In this document: piece by piece, positions 35,889 through 44,821 of the stretch
Numbering within the stretch: position 1 is the first letter of the stretch
Layout of the letters: every line of letters begins with the position of its first letter
NCBI GenBank assembly: GCA_013360285.1
Contig: JABWCM010000102.1
Coordinates: 1 to 49,240, forward strand
DNA from: Myxococcales bacterium
Lineage (GTDB): Bacteria > Myxococcota_A > UBA9042 > JABWCM01
Length of the DNA: 49,240 nucleotides
Reading direction: 5' to 3'
Program-made: the position numbers and the translations under genes
The notes under the pieces: model-generated
The model's database searches: none
The model's input: the letters and a program-made list of their open reading frames with translations, nothing else
Told to the model about the DNA's origin: nothing

Positions 35889-37645
35889 ACCAACGTCAGG
35901 ATCACACCCCCGGGTGCACCAAACGGACCCAAATTGCCGATCGCAGCTTGTGCCTGGGGTTTTGTATCGGCATTGTGGCATTGTGTACCACGGCCGGGCT
36001 GCCGCCAATGGCAGCAGGGGCTGTTCCAGGCCCGATCCCCTATGTCGGGGAACTTACTCTCGCAGACGGAACCCCCGTTGACACTCCAATAGATCTGGAG
36101 GTGTCACTTTATGCTTCCGCCAACGGAGGCGCATTATTGTGGGGACCGTTCAATTTTCCCGGTACCAAAGTGATAGCCGGGGTGTTTTCGATTCTGCTCG
36201 GCGATATCGACACCGATCCATTGGACGACGCGTTGGTGGCAACCGACGAGTTATGGATTGAGTTTGCAATCAACGGCGTTATCTTAACTCCACGTAGCCG
36301 GTTGTATTCCGTCCCCTATGCCCGCTTGGCCGGGGACGCGATCTCGTTGGGCGGTGTGGGTGCCGCGGAATACCTGCAATTTGCCGACGTGGGCGCTGCC
36401 GCTTTGAGCAACGATTACAATGATTTGGACAACTTACCGTTGTCGATCCAGGCGGGGCAATGCCCCAGTGGTCAAAAAGTGTCGGGAATCACCGCGGCGG
36501 GAGCCATCCAGTGTGTGAACGACGCCAATTCCGGTGGTACGGTGACCTCGGTGGGCGCAACCGGTGTGTTGAGTTCAACCGGAGGAGCGACACCCAGCAT
36601 CAGCCTGAGCGGCGTAGTGGGAACCTCCAACGGCGGAACTGGAATGGCCTCTTCCGGTGCCGCCGGGAACTTCCTGCGCAGCGACGGTTCAACCTGGACA
36701 TCGGCGGCGCTCGCTGCGGCAGATCTCCCCACAAATTCCGCGGCCTATGTTCAAAACCAAACCGGCGTAACCCAGTCCGGTGGGTTCAAACTCAGCGGCG
36801 AAGGAACGTTAGGCGGAAATCTGACCGTCTCCGGGGGAACCCTTTCATTGACCAACGGCACGAGCAACGTGATTTCTTTTACCAGTATCGGTGTAGGTGC
36901 GCCGTCTTCTACCAGTGCCGGGTGGAAGATCAGAACCTGGCCGAACCTTTACGGCATTGGGATCGACAGCGCAACCCAGTGGTATTCTACCGCGACGTAC
37001 CACCGATTTTACACCGCAACGGGATCGACTTGGACCCAGCAGATGCAACTCGACAACACCGGCTTGCTCACGGTCGCCGGAGCGGTTCAACCATCGGTTG
37101 GAAATGCGTCCACAAAAGGCATTTATTTTCCGGCCAACCCGGGCGGCGGCGGAGGCGACGAAGCCTACCTTCGGTATTATGTTACCAGCAACGAAAACAC
37201 ACGGTTGGTCCTGGCAGTCGAAAACGACGCGGACGATGAATTGGTGTTTCGCGTCGCTGGCGCCGATCGAATCACGATTCACGGCGACGAAATTCGCCTA
37301 GGGGCAAAATTGATCCAAACATCATGTCCGTCTGGTTTTGCGCTGCGAAACAACGGCGTATGCACAAGATTTCAGAGTAATTGGGGGGCGCAGACCTGGA
37401 ATTCCGCCCAAGAAACATGCGCGGCACTGGGCGCACACATCTGCACCTACGCCGACGTGTTGCTTGGTTTCGAAGCAGGAAACAATTGTTCCATCGACAG
37501 CCGAAACAACGACTGGCTTGGCGACTTCGTTGCCGACGATACCGTTTTGATTGTCAACGATTATTGCAACAAGAGCAATTTTGAAGGCACATTAGCAAAA
37601 AACAGCTCCCGCGAGTTTGTCTGTTGCATCGACCCACGGCGGTAA
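35885..37645 (+). CDS. Tail-fibre-like secreted protein with lectin-like cysteine-rich end
   Basis: The 586-aa protein starts with a hydrophobic signal-like segment (about 20-45). A domain resembling outer-membrane or tail-protein heads follows (YVGELTLADGTPVDTPIDLEVSLYA, about 50-150). A long Gly/Ser/Thr-rich region has GVVGTSNGGTGMASSGAAGN and YVQNQTGVTQSG repeats typical of phage tail fibres and related exoproteins. A C-terminal domain of about 105 residues has eight cysteines (CPSGFALRNNGVC, AQETCAALGAHICTYADVL), C-type-lectin-like in feel. GAAGGAGAACAACC precedes the ATG. The TAA stop is immediately followed by palindromic element B. It may be an adhesin; no phage genes are around it. 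Confidence 0.7.
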   Translation: MNQRQDHTPGCTKRTQIADRSLCLGFCIGIVALCTTAGLPPMAAGAVPGPIPYVGELTLADGTPVDTPIDLEVSLYASANGGALLWGPFNFPGTKVIAGVFSILLGDIDTDPLDDALVATDELWIEFAINGVILTPRSRLYSVPYARLAGDAISLGGVGAAEYLQFADVGAAALSNDYNDLDNLPLSIQAGQCPSGQKVSGITAAGAIQCVNDANSGGTVTSVGATGVLSSTGGATPSISLSGVVGTSNGGTGMASSGAAGNFLRSDGSTWTSAALAAADLPTNSAAYVQNQTGVTQSGGFKLSGEGTLGGNLTVSGGTLSLTNGTSNVISFTSIGVGAPSSTSAGWKIRTWPNLYGIGIDSATQWYSTATYHRFYTATGSTWTQQMQLDNTGLLTVAGAVQPSVGNASTKGIYFPANPGGGGGDEAYLRYYVTSNENTRLVLAVENDADDELVFRVAGADRITIHGDEIRLGAKLIQTSCPSGFALRNNGVCTRFQSNWGAQTWNSAQETCAALGAHICTYADVLLGFEAGNNCSIDSRNNDWLGDFVADDTVLIVNDYCNKSNFEGTLAKNSSREFVCCIDPRR

Positions 37646-37830
37646 GAGGGTGTTTGGGAAAAAAATAACGGCGAGCGAGACAGTGGCCGTAGCGAGGCGG
37701 GCCTGCCGACTGAGGCCCACCGGAGGCGTACCCGAAGGTACAAGGTACGCTGAGGATGGGCCGACCGAGGCAGGACCGACGCAGTAGGCCAATGGCTCGC
37801 GTAGCTTATTTTTTTACCCAAACACCCTCT
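37645..37830. repeat. Palindromic MITE-like element B (186 bp)
   Basis: The ends are agagggtgtttggg followed by a run of seven A (37645 on) and the inverse ttatttttttacccaaacac ending cctct at 37830. TAA borders both ends (the left one is the stop codon of the preceding gene), a possible target-site duplication. A near-identical copy in reverse orientation starts at 49142. The A/T runs beside the stems could serve as a bidirectional terminator. Frames inside it (for example reading MGRPRQDRRSRPM) are shared by both copies but are not considered real genes. Confidence 0.85.
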
Positions 37831-37870
37831 AAGTACCGGTTCGTGATTCAAATAACCCACCTCCCGACAA

Positions 37871-38122
37871 ATTGCCCCCACCTCCAAACACATTTGCCCC
37901 CACCTCCAAACACATTTGCCCCCACCTCCAAACACACTGCCCCCACCTCCAGGACAATGATCCCCCAAGGAAATTCGGCCATTTTTGAGGGGGAGAATAT
38001 TTTGGACCTGGGGAAAGCAAAAAAAGAGGCGGGGAAAACCATTGATAGACCTGGGGATTTACTCGCCGGACCCGGGGGCATATGTGTTCGGAGGTGGGGG
38101 CAGTGTGTTCGGAGGTGGGGGC
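37871..38122. repeat. Inverted arrays of a 22-bp GC-rich repeat
   Basis: Left array (37871-37950) holds four copies of tgcccccacctccaaacaca-type units with a 22-base period. Right array (about 38083-38122) holds two inverse copies (tgttcggaggtgggggc). The 130 bases between them include gacctgggga twice and purine-rich stretches. The two arrays could form a long cruciform. The remainder of the gap, 38127-38377, holds an isolated agagggtgttgaaatattta at 38201-38220 resembling a lone MITE end, and then the hairpin after cmr6. No gene is seen between 37646 and 38377. Confidence 0.7.
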
Positions 38123-38359
38123 GTTTTGTTCAAGGCTGTGATTTTGTGAATAAAATCGGTCGGTTCTGGTTATGACACGGGCACGGGGGTAGCCAACATT
38201 AGAGGGTGTTGAAATATTTAATCCTGCTGACCATCACGGACTAGGCAAGAACAGTAAATACCCCACAGACAGTGGCGGGGCGGTCTCGGGGATGCATCGT
38301 TGGCCAGATTCCGATCGTTTGTGACACAGTAGTAGTAGTGCTGGCAACGCGCATCATCT

Positions 38360-38378
38360 GCGACACCTCCGGTGTCGC
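38360..38378 (-). terminator. Perfect hairpin at the cmr6 stop codon
   Basis: GCGACACC-TCC-GGTGTCGC is an eight-base-pair stem with a three-base loop. Its right edge is the last base of the cmr6 TAG stop. There is no T-run after it on the minus strand, so intrinsic termination is doubtful; it may protect the 3' end of the operon mRNA. Confidence 0.45.
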
Positions 38379-39262
38379 TACGACCCCAACCGTCCATAAC
38401 CCGCGGCTTTTTTGGCTCCTACTCCGAAGAAGTTTAAAGCTTCTTTTACTTGGGATTGCAGTGTCATGAGTGTTTCCTTTGCCTCGGTTTCATCCGCGGG
38501 TTTGCCGGGCGGCGGGGATAGGCTTAGACGGATGATAAACGTGGTTTGGGTTACTGCCAAAAAGGTGTGAGGAATCGGGGATAGGAAGTCTCCTGGCGGG
38601 CTTTTGCCTTGGTAATAATCGCCCATATGCGGGGTCAATACGTCCAGGCTTAGGGTGAATTTGCCGTCTTTGGGTAAGGCGTCGAAAAAAATGACTTGTC
38701 CCCGTTTCAACGGGGTTTTTTCGGGTTCCGATCCGCACAGTCTTTCGATTTTTCCTTTGGGTTCACCGATGGCGGTCAAATACGCTCTGGTCATTCCTTT
38801 TAGCGCCGAGCCGGGGATTTGGGGGACACCCAGTACCGGATGAAAACTCAGGGCCGTTTCTGTTGCATTTTTGCGGCCATAATCGACCAACAGGCGGCCG
38901 TCGGTCCGCGCCTCAAAAGTCGTCTCGGCCACTTCATCCCCGTATCCTCCCTCTTTCAGTCGTTTCGCCGCTTCCGCCGCCGCCGGGTTTTGGTAATCCC
39001 GGCACAAAGTTCCCAACACCATGGTGCGTAATTCGGCCGTCAGCTTCCAGGTTCCTTTTTCTCTCGGCAGGTATTTGTCGATCCACAAACCCAGGTTTTT
39101 TAAGGGATCGGTTCCTTTTCGGGTTTCTTCCACCAGCGCCCTGAGCGCAGCCGGCAAGGGATAAGTCACCTCGTCCCAACTGGGCGGACCTTTTTTTTTG
39201 GAACCGCCTCCACCACCACCACCCGGGGGTTTGCCATACGAAGGGTTGTTTTTTTGCACCAT
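38378..39262 (-). CDS. cmr6: Type III-B CRISPR RAMP protein Cmr6
   Basis: The 294-aa protein caps the Cmr complex backbone. Family marks are the glycine-rich N-terminus, SALKGMTRAYL, FFDALPKDGKFTLSLDVLTPHMGDYY near the middle (the DvltpH-YY Cmr6 motif), and the final GVGAKKAAGYGRLGS, a RAMP-type Gly-rich loop. The start follows GGAGGAGTGAT and lies one base after the cmr5 stop. It is the last gene of the operon, with a perfect hairpin right at its stop. Confidence 0.95.
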   Translation of the reverse strand: MVQKNNPSYGKPPGGGGGGGSKKKGPPSWDEVTYPLPAALRALVEETRKGTDPLKNLGLWIDKYLPREKGTWKLTAELRTMVLGTLCRDYQNPAAAEAAKRLKEGGYGDEVAETTFEARTDGRLLVDYGRKNATETALSFHPVLGVPQIPGSALKGMTRAYLTAIGEPKGKIERLCGSEPEKTPLKRGQVIFFDALPKDGKFTLSLDVLTPHMGDYYQGKSPPGDFLSPIPHTFLAVTQTTFIIRLSLSPPPGKPADETEAKETLMTLQSQVKEALNFFGVGAKKAAGYGRLGS

Positions 39263-39263
39263 A

Positions 39264-39686
39264 TCACTCCTCCGTTTGTAAACGCCCTTCCCCGAATCGT
39301 TTGAGCCACTCGGCTACCGCTTGGAGTTTTCGGCTTTCCAGTCGGTAATCTTGAGGCGACATGTTGGTAATTTTGTCCATCGCTCGGCCTCGGCCATCGT
39401 TGTCGCCGACTACGCCAAATCGCTCCGCCAAATGCCTGTAGAGCAACCGGGAACCCTCCGCCTGATCGCCTACGTTTGACTCGCCGAACTTCGACTGAGA
39501 GAACAAAAACGCCATGGTTTGCCCCAGACCGCTGGTTTGGAGCATACTCGGGAGCCTTCGCACCAGGGAGCTGTAGCGTTTCTGGACTTTCACATCTTGC
39601 CGGTATGCTTCGCCCACCTTCTCCCACGCCCATTGGGCTCGTTCGTCGTTGACGACCCCTCCCCGCGGCGGATTATTTGCTGTCAT
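39264..39686 (-). CDS. cmr5: Type III-B CRISPR small subunit Cmr5
   Basis: The 140-aa protein is all-helical, as expected for the small subunit that lines the crRNA-target duplex (ERAQWAWEKV near the N-terminus, SLVRRLPSMLQTSGLGQTMAFL in the middle, LQAVAEWLKRFGEG near the end). The start at 39686 follows GGAGGTGGGTC and lies inside the cmr4 end (14-base overlap); a longer in-frame start at 39743 is unlikely. The family is recognised by position, size and the TSGLGQTMAFL-type helix. Confidence 0.93.
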   Translation of the reverse strand: MTANNPPRGGVVNDERAQWAWEKVGEAYRQDVKVQKRYSSLVRRLPSMLQTSGLGQTMAFLFSQSKFGESNVGDQAEGSRLLYRHLAERFGVVGDNDGRGRAMDKITNMSPQDYRLESRKLQAVAEWLKRFGEGRLQTEE

Positions 39687-40716
39687 GACCCACCTCCGGG
39701 CTGCGCTTAGCCATGAATTGAACACCGACCCAACCGCGCCCAATCGTGCGGTCTCCGCCTAATCGAATACGGGTCTTTGCCGCCAGTCCATCTTGCAACT
39801 CCTTCACCAAATCGGCGGCACCCCGTTTCGAACCCGATTTCCGACTCGCCACAACCGTAGCCAAACTCCACAACAAGGATTCCGACGGCAAAGTTTCTTC
39901 GGTCCACAGCGCCCCTTTGGCCACCGTTCCCGTTTCGTAGTCAATACGAATGCGTGTATGAACCTCCGTCGCCAATTCCCCTACATAGGTAAAATCGGTA
40001 TCGGTCATCACGATCAGTTGGCTGGGGAGGCGATTACGAAAATCTTTGTAGGAATCCTGGTTTGGCAGGGCTTTACCCAACCACTTCGCCAGTTTTTCCA
40101 CGTCATCAGTGGACTGCGTTCCATACGGCGTGTCTTCCAAAATCACCACCGATTTTCCACTCGAATCCTTGATGTTCACATTACATGACGTGCCGACGAG
40201 CACCGAGCCTTCGTTTGGCAGCGGGACCTTCCAATCCACCGTGATTCCGGCAATTTCCAAATCCCGTTGCAGCCGCTGTAATTGAATCGGCGACGTCGCC
40301 CAGGCCCAGCCGCCCTTGACCGAACGAATCGGGAACAACAACAGTCGGGCGTCCAACAAACTCAAGGCGCCGGCCCACATGGAGGTTTTTTCGTTGCCTT
40401 TCTTGTCGTCACCCTCGTCCTGCTGATTCGCCTTGGTTTCATCTTTCGGCTGGACCGGTTCCGGGCCAAACAACTCGTTGATCCAAGCCGGGGCCTTGTC
40501 TCGCTCGGAATCATTTTCTCGCCCGGGGTCCTTTTTCCGCGGTGTCAAGGTTTCCCGAAGCGCTCCTTTGACGCCGGACCCTTGTACCACCGGGAGCCTC
40601 GTGATTCGTTCCCGCTGAATCGGCAAGTCCACGGTTCCAAAACCCGTTTCCCCTCCGGCATGCAACGGTGTTTCCGTATACAAAAACAACAAGAATGCCT
40701 TTTCTTCGTTCGTCAT
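39673..40716 (-). CDS. cmr4: Type III-B CRISPR backbone RNase Cmr4
   Basis: The 347-aa backbone subunit cuts target RNA at 6-nt steps. YTETPLHAGG at 13-22 and GTVDLPIQRE at 27-36 are near-exact Cmr4 motifs; Asp30 aligns with the catalytic Asp26 of Pyrococcus furiosus Cmr4, so RNase activity should be intact. VVQGSGVKGALRETL follows as the RAMP helix. The start at 40716 has an excellent AAAGGAGG upstream and overlaps the cmr3 stop (ATGA). The C-terminal end contains GGDRTIGRGWVGVQF, the Gly-rich RAMP loop. Confidence 0.97.
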   Translation of the reverse strand: MTNEEKAFLLFLYTETPLHAGGETGFGTVDLPIQRERITRLPVVQGSGVKGALRETLTPRKKDPGRENDSERDKAPAWINELFGPEPVQPKDETKANQQDEGDDKKGNEKTSMWAGALSLLDARLLLFPIRSVKGGWAWATSPIQLQRLQRDLEIAGITVDWKVPLPNEGSVLVGTSCNVNIKDSSGKSVVILEDTPYGTQSTDDVEKLAKWLGKALPNQDSYKDFRNRLPSQLIVMTDTDFTYVGELATEVHTRIRIDYETGTVAKGALWTEETLPSESLLWSLATVVASRKSGSKRGAADLVKELQDGLAAKTRIRLGGDRTIGRGWVGVQFMAKRSPEVGHDSK

Positions 40717-41951
40717 CGTGTTCCTCCTTTCGTCGACTGCCAAACGGCCCAGCCGTAACCCAATTGCCCAGGTTCACCATAGCGGTCCAATCCGGGCGGC
40801 GGGCTGGGATCGTTGATATGTGTTGGCGGCTTTGTGGATGGTGAGCCGTCGTTCACCACGTGGAGAATGCTTCCCGCTCCCACTATGGGCCACAGGGGTT
40901 TGGGCGCCCCGTGGGCATAATCGAAACCTCCCGCAGCAATGGCGCGTTCGGTCACGGCGCCGAGGCAACGGTACCCCGCCGACAGCGCTGCCGCGTCCAC
41001 GGTGCCCATGGCCGGCGTCAGCAACCAAACGCGGTGGGTTTGGTTCCCGTGTGGCGGAATAAACCACTCGCGGGGAAGCAACTCCGCAGAACCCTCCAAC
41101 ACCGAGATTTTGGCCCGGCGGTTTTTGCCTCCCAACGGGGCGACTCGGCCATTCAGTCGTTTCACCAATTGGGTTTGCTCATGGGTTTCCGTTTTTATCG
41201 CCCCGGCAAAACCTGTGCCTTCGGCAAATCGAAGCATTTGCGCCACGTAAAACATACCTTCCATCACGGTGAGCGTGTCGTCCCGGGCAATTCCGGTACG
41301 TTCTTCGACCTGAAACAGTTCCCGTCTCGATTTGAGAAAATCCGTTTGCCAACCGGCGGTATCTCCCCCGGTACGCCACCATTCGGCACCCCGGTACGTC
41401 AAAAATCCGTCGAGCAATTCGGTTTTTGCCGACGTTTCTTGGTGTAGCCACGGAGATTTACGCGTGGGGTTGACCGGTTCCATGGCGACACCATTCCACC
41501 GATAACGTCCGATCTCGCCTGCGTTTTCGCCGCCCGAGGGCGGTGCTTCAAAGTCCAGGCGGAGGATCCGGCTGGGATTCCCGCGGGGAGCCCGCAAATC
41601 CGCTGGAGGCGGAAAAAACAGTTCCAGCGGTCCGGCGGCGGATGACGCTCCACGGGCGCTCCGACGCGCCAACAGCGGGCCGTGAAACTCAAATTTTGGC
41701 GGCTCGTGGGCGCCCCCGAGAAACGGCCGCGCCCAATCTTCGGTGACGCCGAAATAATCCCCTTTGCCGCGGAGAGAAAAATCCGCACCCAGCAGGCGAA
41801 ACAAGGCGGTGCGCAAACAGCCGACAAACGTCGTGGGAAACGGCAAACGGGTTCGGGCGCGAAACTGCAAACCGGCGTCAAATGGGCGGTGGTCCCGAAA
41901 CAGCAGAACATCCAACGGCTCAAAAAACACCTGCAACCATTGACCACTCAT
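40713..41951 (-). CDS. cmr3: Type III-B CRISPR 5'-tag-binding protein Cmr3
   Basis: The 412-aa protein starts with FFEPLDVLLFRDHRPFDAG, the Cmr3 signature, and LPFPTTFVGCLRTALF. Cmr3 contacts Cas10 and the 5' tag of the crRNA. The C-terminal third has GFDYAHGAPKPLWPIVGAGS, another family feature. The start follows AAGGAGGGAACACC and overlaps the cas10 stop (ATGA). The local GC content is clearly higher than in upstream genes. Confidence 0.95.
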   Translation of the reverse strand: MSGQWLQVFFEPLDVLLFRDHRPFDAGLQFRARTRLPFPTTFVGCLRTALFRLLGADFSLRGKGDYFGVTEDWARPFLGGAHEPPKFEFHGPLLARRSARGASSAAGPLELFFPPPADLRAPRGNPSRILRLDFEAPPSGGENAGEIGRYRWNGVAMEPVNPTRKSPWLHQETSAKTELLDGFLTYRGAEWWRTGGDTAGWQTDFLKSRRELFQVEERTGIARDDTLTVMEGMFYVAQMLRFAEGTGFAGAIKTETHEQTQLVKRLNGRVAPLGGKNRRAKISVLEGSAELLPREWFIPPHGNQTHRVWLLTPAMGTVDAAALSAGYRCLGAVTERAIAAGGFDYAHGAPKPLWPIVGAGSILHVVNDGSPSTKPPTHINDPSPPPGLDRYGEPGQLGYGWAVWQSTKGGTR

Positions 41952-44818
41952 GGTGTTCCCTCCTTAAAATTCGGATCCGACCCGGTCGAGCCCAAAAACG
42001 TGTCGGCCGCCACACTCCCGGCTTCGCGGCGCAAAAAGCGTAAGATAAGCAGGAGTTGCAAGGTGCTTTGGGACAGGTGGGCGGCCGTTTGGTTCTTGGC
42101 CATTTCGTCCTTGTGGGAGGAGCCGGCCATCGTTTCATCCATCCAGGCTTGGAAGTAGGCGAGTTCACCTCCCAACGAAATCGGCGGTTCGAGCCGCTCC
42201 TTGTCGCGGACACGCCGGGCCGTCAGCGCTGCGAGGCGATGTTGAAAAGCCGGCAGCAACTTGGCGGTGCCCAAAATGGGCGCTTCCTCGGCCAACCGCG
42301 TGATCACCGGTCCGTCCAGCACCGGGTCGCCCTGCGGCGTGGTCCAGCGGCGCAGTTTTTCCATTTCCTGGGGCAGGTTCAGGCGCGCCGGCTCGGTTTC
42401 CCGGGGCGGATCCTCACGGGGTTGGTGGGCCACGGTCCACGGCCATACACCCGACAATGGATCACCGGAGCGGACTTGCACGGAAATACCCAGGCGGTTG
42501 CCGCCTTGTCCTTTCGCACGTTGTTCGGCATCGTGGGCAGCTTTGAGTGCTTCACCGAGCGGCATACGGCTGTGGGCAATCGTGATACCGGCCGATACTG
42601 CTACCCGAAACCCCAGATATTCCGCGCCGCGCAAGTGGTCGCGGACGCTGTCGGCGCAGGCAAACACGGTGTGAATGGGCAAAAACGCCACCAAATCGTC
42701 GCCGCCGCAGTATACCGCGCGCCCCAAGTGGCGATGGACGATGGCGGGAATCTCCGTGGCGGCGAGTTTGGCGATGCGGCGGGAGATTTCGGTGTGGCGG
42801 GCCGGGCAGTTGGGGCGGCGGCTGTCGCTGGGGAGCCAACGTTTTCCCAAATCCGACAACTCCCCTACGGTCGGCTGCTCGGGGTGATCGCCGCGTAACC
42901 ACATCCCCATCCCGTCGACGTCCATCACCAACACTGCGTAGTAGGGCGTGGGTTTTAGTTCCGCGTCGGGGGCGCTTTCCCGAGCTGTGTCCTGGACCCG
43001 TCGGAAGGCGCGGAACGCTTTTGGCAAATACGTCTCCAGCTCCTTGAGTCGTTTTTGGTCGTCGGGATCTCCGTCGCCCTCGGGCGCCGGCCGAGCGAAA
43101 TAGTCGCGAAAACATCGTTTGGGCTCGTAAGCGTCTTCGTTCCACCAACTGCCGTCGTAACTGAGGATGTTGAATTCGTCGACACCCAAATTTCCCAGAC
43201 CGGGCAGTAAGTTACCGGGCGGATCATAATTCAACAGTTCTTTCTTCTGATGAAGATCCTGCAAGTGGTTCACCCAATCTTTTAAGGCGCGGCTTACGTT
43301 CTGATCGCCCAAGTTAGCCACCCACTTCCGATAAGGGGCGGTGGCAATCGATTCAACCGAGGGAAACCGCAGGTAGGGGCGGTCTACGGCTTTTTTGTTC
43401 CACACAAACGGAAACTCCGGAGCGATGTCTTTTGCTTTTGCCCCAAAACACCACCGCGCCACAAACCGTTTGGTCAAACATACGGCGCATAATCCTTCGC
43501 CGTCGGGCAAATCCAGGGCCAAACGGTCGTCGTCATTGTTTACGCCGATCCCGCCGCCCCCCCGTTGTTGAACCTCTTTGCTCAAGGTCTGCCAAAACAC
43601 CCGAGACTTCCGAAGTTGGCGGCGGGGTTCCGCTTCGATGGGCCCCATCTGCGCCCGTTGCCCGCATTGCCCACATTTGGGGCGTATGTCCGGCAACGTT
43701 TCGGCTTGCTGCGGCGGTGGCGAAAACGCCGGAGATGCTTCGCCCCGCTGGGCGCTCAACCACCGCGACGCGGTGTCGTACAACGTCTGGTATGGCGCGT
43801 CGATGGGCGTGGTTCGACCGTTGCTTAACCGGCTTATCCACTCATTTAACTTTGACGAATCGCTGGGCCAGGGAACGGTGACGGCATCGATTTCCAGGTG
43901 ATTTCTGATTTGTTCGTCCCAGCCGGCAGCCTCTGCGGGTGTCAGTTTCAATTCCCCGCGCACCGTTTGTGCAAAACCCTCCCACGTGGTCTGGGCCGCC
44001 TCGGCTGCGGTCTTCACGATAGCGGCCGCGGACTCGCCGGACACGACGGCCAAAAACCGGTTGGGGATCGCCACGTGCAAAAGTTCATCGCGCTCTACTT
44101 TTTTGCCAAGGAATTGCCACGCCAACGGCGTGTCCTGCAAAAAGGGATAGATCAGGGCATCCGGGCCGGCGCTCTCGGCTAATTTAACAACCGCACGCCA
44201 GGTAAGATAACCTACGAGGTAACTGCCCATCCACGAATCGTGGGTCCGCCGGGCCGCCCGGATGAAGCCTTGGACGGGGCCAAGGTGCATCATCAGCAGC
44301 ACCGCATCGCCGCCGCCGGCCCGGGCGCCCGCCAGTGCTGCTTTCAGCGTTCGTTGCGACAAGACCCCGTGGTCGGGAATGAGGGCGCTGTTGGGGATTT
44401 GTAGGCCGGTTTTCCCAACCGGGTCCAAAGCCATCAACTTCGACCACAACCGGCGGTACCAACAAGCGGGATCGCCCGTATCAAACGGGGTTAGGTCTTT
44501 CAACCAGTTGTCAACCTGTTGAATGACCGCTTCGTGATGTCCCTTGGGCACGGGTTGCAACTCCGCCGAAAACGGATTAGCCAGACCGAGCACACCCTGG
44601 ATGGTCGGGATTTCCGCCGACCCTACCTGGGCCAGGTAGGCATCGTGATGGCATCGTTCAAAAAACGCGTCATTGGGCGCCTCCGTTCCCGGGAAGGGTC
44701 CCAGCTTTTCCTCGATGCGGGCCTTGCGGTCCGACTCACCCTGCGGGTCGATGTCCACAAGCGGGGTAGGCAGCAGCAACGCCCGGGCTTTGATCCAAAC
44801 CAATTGAGCCGATTCCAT
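41948..44818 (-). CDS. cmr2: Type III-B Cas10 (Cmr2) with intact GGDD, apparently without HD nuclease motif
   Basis: The 956-aa large subunit makes cyclic oligoadenylates on target-RNA binding. The Palm metal site VMDVDGMG is at 631-638 and the catalytic YCGGDDLV at 703-710. A zinc ribbon uses Cys382, 385, 444 and 447. Near the N-terminus, where Cmr2 proteins carry the LLHDPP type HD motif, this protein reads ALLLPTPLVD (13-22), so the single-stranded DNase is probably lost; IPDH at 147-150 is retained. The start is 3 bases after the cmr1 stop. Synthesis of second messengers is therefore the main expected output. The region is GC-rich compared with the rest of the window. Confidence 0.95.
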   Translation of the reverse strand: MESAQLVWIKARALLLPTPLVDIDPQGESDRKARIEEKLGPFPGTEAPNDAFFERCHHDAYLAQVGSAEIPTIQGVLGLANPFSAELQPVPKGHHEAVIQQVDNWLKDLTPFDTGDPACWYRRLWSKLMALDPVGKTGLQIPNSALIPDHGVLSQRTLKAALAGARAGGGDAVLLMMHLGPVQGFIRAARRTHDSWMGSYLVGYLTWRAVVKLAESAGPDALIYPFLQDTPLAWQFLGKKVERDELLHVAIPNRFLAVVSGESAAAIVKTAAEAAQTTWEGFAQTVRGELKLTPAEAAGWDEQIRNHLEIDAVTVPWPSDSSKLNEWISRLSNGRTTPIDAPYQTLYDTASRWLSAQRGEASPAFSPPPQQAETLPDIRPKCGQCGQRAQMGPIEAEPRRQLRKSRVFWQTLSKEVQQRGGGGIGVNNDDDRLALDLPDGEGLCAVCLTKRFVARWCFGAKAKDIAPEFPFVWNKKAVDRPYLRFPSVESIATAPYRKWVANLGDQNVSRALKDWVNHLQDLHQKKELLNYDPPGNLLPGLGNLGVDEFNILSYDGSWWNEDAYEPKRCFRDYFARPAPEGDGDPDDQKRLKELETYLPKAFRAFRRVQDTARESAPDAELKPTPYYAVLVMDVDGMGMWLRGDHPEQPTVGELSDLGKRWLPSDSRRPNCPARHTEISRRIAKLAATEIPAIVHRHLGRAVYCGGDDLVAFLPIHTVFACADSVRDHLRGAEYLGFRVAVSAGITIAHSRMPLGEALKAAHDAEQRAKGQGGNRLGISVQVRSGDPLSGVWPWTVAHQPREDPPRETEPARLNLPQEMEKLRRWTTPQGDPVLDGPVITRLAEEAPILGTAKLLPAFQHRLAALTARRVRDKERLEPPISLGGELAYFQAWMDETMAGSSHKDEMAKNQTAAHLSQSTLQLLLILRFLRREAGSVAADTFLGSTGSDPNFKEGTP

Positions 44819-44821
44819 GGT

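Noticed and set aside
37871-38122. Short GC-rich repeat units as a CRISPR array for the adjacent Cmr operon
   Set aside because: The 22-base period leaves no room for unique spacers of about 35 bases, and the units are directly adjacent. This is a tandem repeat, not repeat-spacer structure.
37756-38175. 139-codon frame running out of element B into the GC-rich arrays
   Set aside because: Its first part is the repeat element itself, also present in the 49.1-kb copy. The composition is low complexity and there is no proper start signal.
44642-44653. HHD residues (57-59) of Cas10 as the HD nuclease motif
   Set aside because: The context FFERCHHDAYLA differs from the LLHDPP-type motif and lies too far downstream. 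The aligned position reads ALLLPTPLVD. An alignment could overturn this.
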